Shown one piece after another: positions 60,180 through 64,000 of a DNA stretch of 64,000 nt (positions are counted from its first letter, which is position 1; each line of letters begins with the position of its first letter). A program made the translations under genes and the position numbers. Source of the stretch: Clostridium punense (GTDB lineage Bacteria; Bacillota; Clostridia; Clostridiales; Clostridiaceae); contig NZ_JAGGLL010000018.1 of NCBI RefSeq assembly GCF_017874425.1, forward strand, positions 1 through 64,000, given 5' to 3'. The notes beneath the pieces are model-generated. The model saw only the letters and a list, made by a program, of their open reading frames with translations. It was not told the origin of the DNA and made no database searches.

Positions 60180-61070
60180 ATGAAGGAATCTTATTGGAAT
60201 GGAAGATTAGAGTTTTTAAAAGCTATCCGCACTGGAGGGTGTAACGATGACTATATAGAATTCTTGGTTGAAAAGGTTTGGAAAATTGATAAACCGGTAA
60301 ATGTAATTGATTTTGGATGTGGCTTTGGATACATTGGGTTATTATTAATGCCGCTTTTACCAGAAGGAAGTACATACACCGGAGTTGATATTAGTGAAAC
60401 ACTCTTAGAGGATGCAAGAAAGATTTTTGCAGATTCAACCTTTGTTACTAATTTTATAAAGGCAGATTTAAATGAATATATAACAAATGAAAGTTATGAT
60501 ATAGCTATATCCCAAGCAGTTTTAAGGCATATCCCTAATGCAAAGGGTGTTCTTGAAAAAATGCTTCAATCAGTTGTAAAGGGTGGCTTAGTGGTTTGTA
60601 TGGAAGGGGATTTAGAAATTGAAAAGACGGGTCAGTACTTTAGTGGATTAGATTATACTGAACTTGGTATGGTACCTTTACATCGAAAAATGTACAAGCA
60701 GGAGTTGGAAAATGGAGGAAGAGACTATAGAATTGGAGTTAAAATTCCTGTGTTAATGCAAGAATTAGGGTTAAATAATGTTGGTGTTAGAATGAATGAT
60801 AGAGTCAAATTTATAAACCCTTTTGGTGATAAAGAAGAACATGAAAAGCATTTTAACGCAGTTACCTCAGCTTGGGGATGGAACAAACAGTTAACTGAAG
60901 CTGAGAAGGTGGAATATAAAGCTAGTCTTATAAGTAGAGGCTTAAGTGAAGAGGAAGCTGAAACTTATGTTATGGGTGAGGTTAAAATAAGAGATTATGT
61001 TATGAATAATAAGGATAAAGCTTATATTATTCAAAGCCCATGTATTTTGATATCTTATGGCAGGAAGTAA
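60180..61070 (+). CDS. class I SAM-dependent methyltransferase
   Basis: A 296-residue methyltransferase. The N-terminus YWNGRLEFLKAIRTGG is followed by motif I VIDFGCGFGYIGLLLMPLL, core DFGCGFGYIG, then YTGVDISETLL, IKADLNEY and YDIAISQAVLRHIPN. The C-terminal domain has a long helical part (EEHEKHFNAVTSAWGWN). It may act on small molecules. ATG 60180 lies 7 nt from GGAGG; the frame's longer start is inside the preceding membrane gene. Confidence 0.88.
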   Translation: MKESYWNGRLEFLKAIRTGGCNDDYIEFLVEKVWKIDKPVNVIDFGCGFGYIGLLLMPLLPEGSTYTGVDISETLLEDARKIFADSTFVTNFIKADLNEYITNESYDIAISQAVLRHIPNAKGVLEKMLQSVVKGGLVVCMEGDLEIEKTGQYFSGLDYTELGMVPLHRKMYKQELENGGRDYRIGVKIPVLMQELGLNNVGVRMNDRVKFINPFGDKEEHEKHFNAVTSAWGWNKQLTEAEKVEYKASLISRGLSEEEAETYVMGEVKIRDYVMNNKDKAYIIQSPCILISYGRK

Positions 61071-61166
61071 AAAGTTCATTGCATGACAAGGAAGAAACAA
61101 CTAAAAAGCTATAAAACTATATAAGTATAGCTGATGAAGTTATTGGGAATATTGGGGGAAAATACT

Positions 61167-61613
61167 ATGATAAATATACATTTTAAAGCTATTGATAGTA
61201 CTAATGAAAGTGAAGTTAGAAATATAAAGTTAAAGCATGGACAGGAGAAGTTTATTGAAACTGTGGATCAGTGTTTAGAGGAAGCAAGTATTTATAGTCA
61301 ATGGCAGCCAGTGGCTGTGTATAATGGTGAGGAAGTTGTTGGCTTTGCCATGTATGGGTCTTTTGGACCCAATAGGGATACTTGGATTGATAGAATAATA
61401 ATAGATGAAAAATATCAGGGGAGAGGCTTTGGCAGAGCTGCAATGGTAAAACTTATCGATATAGTTTCAAAGAAGTATGAAGTAAATGTGGTATATCTAA
61501 GTATAATTGAAGATAATCATGTGGCTCGTAAGTTATATGAAAGCATTGGATTTCAATATATCAATGAAAAGGATGTAAATGGAGAGCCTATATTTCAATA
61601 TGTGATTTCTTAA
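61167..61613 (+). CDS. GNAT N-acetyltransferase (spermidine-type)
   Basis: A 148-residue GNAT with FMYGSFGP-type strand and TWIDRIIIDEKYQGRGFGRAAM, core IDEKYQGRGFG, then YLSIIEDNHVARKLYESIGF. VGFAMYGSF followed by WIDRIIID-YQGRGFG is the pattern of diamine/spermidine N-acetyltransferases (BltD/PaiA-like). ATG 61167 has GGGGG 8 nt upstream and is chosen over the earlier in-frame ATG. Confidence 0.87.
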   Translation: MINIHFKAIDSTNESEVRNIKLKHGQEKFIETVDQCLEEASIYSQWQPVAVYNGEEVVGFAMYGSFGPNRDTWIDRIIIDEKYQGRGFGRAAMVKLIDIVSKKYEVNVVYLSIIEDNHVARKLYESIGFQYINEKDVNGEPIFQYVIS

Positions 61614-61695
61614 CACTGCATCGTAAAAACTTTAAAAGAGAAATAACAAATGCTTTTAACTATAATCAAAATTATTCTTAAATTCAAATATATTG

Positions 61696-61724
61696 TTTAC
61701 AGAAAGTAGTTTTTATGATTAAAT
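61696..61724 (+). promoter_or_regulatory. promoter before GNAT cluster
   Basis: TTTACA at 61696-61701, a 17-nt spacer ending in TGA, and TTAAAT at 61719-61724. It probably drives the three GNAT genes that follow. Confidence 0.55.
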
Positions 61725-61755
61725 TTTTTAAATATTTGCTAGGAGAAAATTTATA

Positions 61756-62289
61756 ATGAATGGGTATTTTATGACAACAGAAAGAATAGGGTTTTCTCTT
61801 TGGAGAGAAGAAGACCTACTAAAGGCTATTGAACTTTGGGGAAATCCTAAGGTTACAAAATTTATAACTGCTAAGGGAAAGATCACTGAGGAAGAAATAA
61901 AGCAAAGATTAAAGAAGGAAATAGAAACCTATGAAAACAGTGAAATTCAGTATTGGCCAATTTATTTGTTAGAAACAAAGGAGTTTGTTGGATGTTGTGG
62001 GTTAAGACCCTATGACATAAGCAGCAATACTTTAGAAATGGGTATACATTTAAAAGAAAAGTACTGGGGATTTGGATTAGCTGAGGAAGCCTGCAATGAA
62101 GTTATAAAATATGCCTTTAATACCATTAAAGTAAGGTCACTATTTGCAGGTCACAACCCAAATAATAAGGCATCAGAAAGGTTGCTTAAGAAGCTAGGAT
62201 TTAAGTATACTCATGAGGAGTTTTACCCACCAACAGGACTGAACCATCCATCATACTTAATGAGTAAAAATGATTTCAAGTTTATATAG
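61756..62289 (+). CDS. GNAT N-acetyltransferase (RimJ/RimL-like)
   Basis: A 177-residue RimJ/RimL-type GNAT: TERIGFSLWREEDLLKAIELW, LEMGIHLKEKYWGFGLAEEA (CoA loop WGFGLA) and FAGHNPNNKASERLLKKLGF. The EEFYPPTGLNHPSYLM tail is typical of the subgroup. It is the first of three consecutive GNAT genes at 61756, 62359 and 62886, which are not close copies of one another. AGGAG precedes ATG. Confidence 0.89.
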   Translation: MNGYFMTTERIGFSLWREEDLLKAIELWGNPKVTKFITAKGKITEEEIKQRLKKEIETYENSEIQYWPIYLLETKEFVGCCGLRPYDISSNTLEMGIHLKEKYWGFGLAEEACNEVIKYAFNTIKVRSLFAGHNPNNKASERLLKKLGFKYTHEEFYPPTGLNHPSYLMSKNDFKFI

Positions 62290-62358
62290 TTTATAAAAGT
62301 GGCTTGTAAAAAGAGTGCTATAACAGAATGTTTCCTAGAGATTTGAGGGGGGATTCAA

Positions 62359-62853
62359 ATGATTTTAGAAACAGAAAGACTTATTGTTAGAGAATTTACT
62401 GATGAAGACATTGATTTAATTTATGATATCAATAATGATCCTGAATGTATTAAATTTAATGGGTGGGATTCAATGTCCTATGAACGATGTCAAGAAGAAA
62501 TTAGAAAATGGATAGAGAAATACTCTTTTAGTCCAGGCACTGGAGCCTTTTGTGTGGAGAGCAAAATAGAAAAAACTAAAATTGGCATGGCATTTATAGT
62601 TAGTACAGATAAGGCTGGGGAATACGAAGTTGGTTTTAGGCTCCGTAGAATTCATTGGGACAAAGGGTATGCAAAAGAAATAACTAAAGGTTTTATAAAA
62701 TACTCAAAGAATAACTTAAATGCCTCAGTTTTAATAGCAGAGGTATATAAGTCCAACATAAAATCTAGAAATGTATTTGAAAAATTGGAGTTTTCAAAGT
62801 TTCAGCATCCTCATGGGGAAGATGGACTAGTTTACAAGTATAATCTTAAGTAA
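62359..62853 (+). CDS. GNAT N-acetyltransferase
   Basis: A 164-residue RimJ/RimL-type GNAT. LETERLIVREFTDEDIDLIYDINND is the standard opening; EVGFRLRRIHWDKGYAKEIT contains the CoA loop; KSNIKSRNVFEKLEF is the C-terminal motif, with Leu-Glu-Phe in place of the more common LGF. GGGGGGAT precedes ATG. It is 69 nt after the preceding GNAT. Confidence 0.89.
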   Translation: MILETERLIVREFTDEDIDLIYDINNDPECIKFNGWDSMSYERCQEEIRKWIEKYSFSPGTGAFCVESKIEKTKIGMAFIVSTDKAGEYEVGFRLRRIHWDKGYAKEITKGFIKYSKNNLNASVLIAEVYKSNIKSRNVFEKLEFSKFQHPHGEDGLVYKYNLK

Positions 62854-62885
62854 AATCAAAGAGTTTTTAGTAAAGGGGATAAAGT

Positions 62886-63383
62886 ATGGGGATTAAAGAA
62901 ATTACTCAACCAGATATTATTGATATAGATAAGGAATTAAGATTAAGAACTCCAAATAAGAATCAATGGGAAGTTGCCCTGCCATGGTATGAGAATCCAA
63001 AGGTACTATACTATTCTGAGGGAGTTACAGATAAAGTTTATGACATGGAAAAAATAAAGGGGATGTACACTTACTTAGGAAGGGTTGGAGAATTATATTT
63101 TATTGAGATATTAGAAAGTGGAGTTTGGAAGCCAATTGGAGATGTAACTTTATCAGAAGAAAATATGCCTATTGCAATTGGAGAGGAAGCTTATTGGGGA
63201 AAAGGAATAGGTAAAAAAGTTATAGGAAGCCTCATTGAACGAGCAAGAAAAATTGGGCTAAAAAAGCTTCAGGTTCCATCAATTTATTTATATAATAGCC
63301 GTTCAGAAAGTTTATTTACATCTCTGGGATTTATACAAATAAATGAAAATGAAAAAGAAAAGTCTTTTGAATTAGTTTTATAA
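62886..63383 (+). CDS. GNAT N-acetyltransferase
   Basis: A 165-residue GNAT with an unusual N-terminus (ITQPDIIDIDKELRLRTPNK, core DKELRLRTP, then WYENPKVLYYSEG). The CoA loop is YWGKGIGKKVI and the end is YLYNSRSESLFTSLGFIQINE. Strand 4 (MPIAIGEEAYWG) is divergent. The WYENPKVL segment implies a subgroup distinct from its two neighbours. AAAGGGGAT precedes ATG; a terminator follows. Confidence 0.87.
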   Translation: MGIKEITQPDIIDIDKELRLRTPNKNQWEVALPWYENPKVLYYSEGVTDKVYDMEKIKGMYTYLGRVGELYFIEILESGVWKPIGDVTLSEENMPIAIGEEAYWGKGIGKKVIGSLIERARKIGLKKLQVPSIYLYNSRSESLFTSLGFIQINENEKEKSFELVL

Positions 63384-63431
63384 TAAAAAGTAAGGTTTGA
63401 GTGGATAAGATAATAGAAGAAAAGTTTAATG

Positions 63432-63473
63432 ACTCTAGCTATGAAATGTAAATTTATATAGCTAGAGTTTTGT
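63432..63473 (+). terminator. terminator after GNAT trio
   Basis: An 11-bp stem, 63432-63442 (ACTCTAGCTAT) with 63458-63468, loop 15 nt, followed by TTTGTT. Confidence 0.85.
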
Positions 63474-63542
63474 TATAATTTGCTATTACTAGAGTAGTTG
63501 TTATTGTATAAGAAATATTTATTGAATAACAATAAATAATTG

Positions 63543-63570
63543 TTGATATATTGTTAAAGTGGTGTATAAT
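63543..63570 (+). promoter_or_regulatory. promoter of last gene
   Basis: TTGATA at 63543-63548 and TATAAT at 63565-63570 with a 16-nt spacer; a near-consensus promoter 39 nt before the next ATG. Confidence 0.75.
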
Positions 63571-63608
63571 TATGGTATGAAATACAATAGTTGTTAAGGG
63601 GTATTGCT

Positions 63609-64000
63609 ATGAATTTACATAAAGTATCTTCGGATTTTAAAAAAGCACCATTTCCAGCAGTAATGGCACTGATTTCATTTGTTTTATTTGTTTTTATATA
63701 TTATTTTATAACTGTAAGGTCAGTAAAACCCTATTATTTTATGGGATTAATCTTTGCTATACCGTTTGCTTCCTTTGCAGCGATTACTATTTTTACAGTA
63801 AAGGAAAAGCTAAAAAGCAAAGTAGCGGTTATCCTAACAAGTGTATTAACAGTTATTATGCCAATTGTAATGTGTTTTGCTTTTATATTTATGGCTATGA
63901 TGGCATCCATTGATACTGTAACTGATTTAAGCAAATATCATAGAGTTTTGAAATTGAAGGATTATGAAAATAATGAATTGATAAAACATTTTCCTAGTAA
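63609..64000 (+). CDS. membrane protein, cut by window end
   Basis: An open frame of 130 codons from ATG 63609 (AAGGGG upstream) that runs off the window. Three hydrophobic segments are visible (about residues 17-36, 43-63, 73-99), the third preceded by a KEKLKSK basic loop, then a hydrophilic region begins (SKYHRVLKLKDYENNE). I do not recognise the family from the visible part. Confidence 0.65.
   Translation, partial: MNLHKVSSDFKKAPFPAVMALISFVLFVFIYYFITVRSVKPYYFMGLIFAIPFASFAAITIFTVKEKLKSKVAVILTSVLTVIMPIVMCFAFIFMAMMASIDTVTDLSKYHRVLKLKDYENNELIKHFPS

Noticed and set aside
1-64000. Prophage, conjugative element, toxin-antitoxin or CRISPR-Cas system
   Set aside because: I found no integrase, terminase, relaxase, Cas protein, direct-repeat array or toxin-antitoxin pair on either strand.

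Overview
This window looks like chromosomal DNA of a low-G+C Clostridium-type Firmicute. It is very AT-rich, has strong GGAGG/GGGG ribosome binding sites, makes frequent use of TTG and GTG starts, and has U-tailed hairpin terminators. Family content agrees: a GlnK/GlnL-like two-component pair beside gltS, a LytTR + DUF3021 pair, DUF3006, DUF3795, and an ECF sigma/anti-sigma pair. I see no rRNA, tRNA, CRISPR array, prophage, integrase, transposase or origin.

Layout. 1-7.1 kb: a triple-repeat protein, a secreted subtilisin-like protease, a MalY-type lyase, a tiny Cys-rich membrane-tail protein, and a ComEC-like lipoprotein with its DUF3006 partner. Two copies of an undescribed ~97-nt intergenic element lie at 1-97 and 5330-5426. 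7.3-13.5 kb: two ABC transporter loci. The minus-strand one is headed by LytTR and DUF3021 genes. The plus-strand one (ATPase and two ABC-2 permeases) sits behind a textbook promoter and a ykkC/guanidine-type riboswitch with a mutually exclusive terminator. 13.5-33.5 kb: a same-strand array of small enzymes, mostly one gene per RBS: GNAT acetyltransferases, SAM methyltransferases, 2H phosphoesterases, S51-type proteins, Nudix, MBL and alpha/beta hydrolases. It includes one GNAT pseudogene with a single stop, one GNAT remnant and one degenerate ORF, and ends with M81 peptidase, CutC and a cupin/cytochrome-b5-like fusion. 33.8-50.8 kb: an ECF sigma/anti-sigma/membrane-protein operon, then more methyltransferases, nucleotide hydrolases, a nucleotidyltransferase, a metallophosphoesterase and an exonuclease preceded by a 177-bp MITE-like inverted-repeat element. 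Three genes in this part share a near-identical 35-nt upstream element. 50.9-54.9 kb: glnK-like/glnL-like/gltS, with a candidate response-regulator direct repeat and an RBS-overlapping palindrome in front of gltS. 55.2-64 kb: two zinc metallopeptidases, small proteins, one methyltransferase and five GNATs, ending in a membrane protein cut by the window edge.

How it works together. Three regulated units are legible: the riboswitch-ABC exporter, the LytTR-ABC transporter and the GlnKL-GltS glutamate uptake unit, plus the self-contained ECF operon. The rest is an accessory warehouse of small modifying and hydrolysing enzymes without a shared pathway; duplication and decay are visible among the GNATs. 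The best candidates for something undescribed are the duplicated 97-nt element, the riboswitch-exporter pairing and the three-copy 35-nt promoter element.
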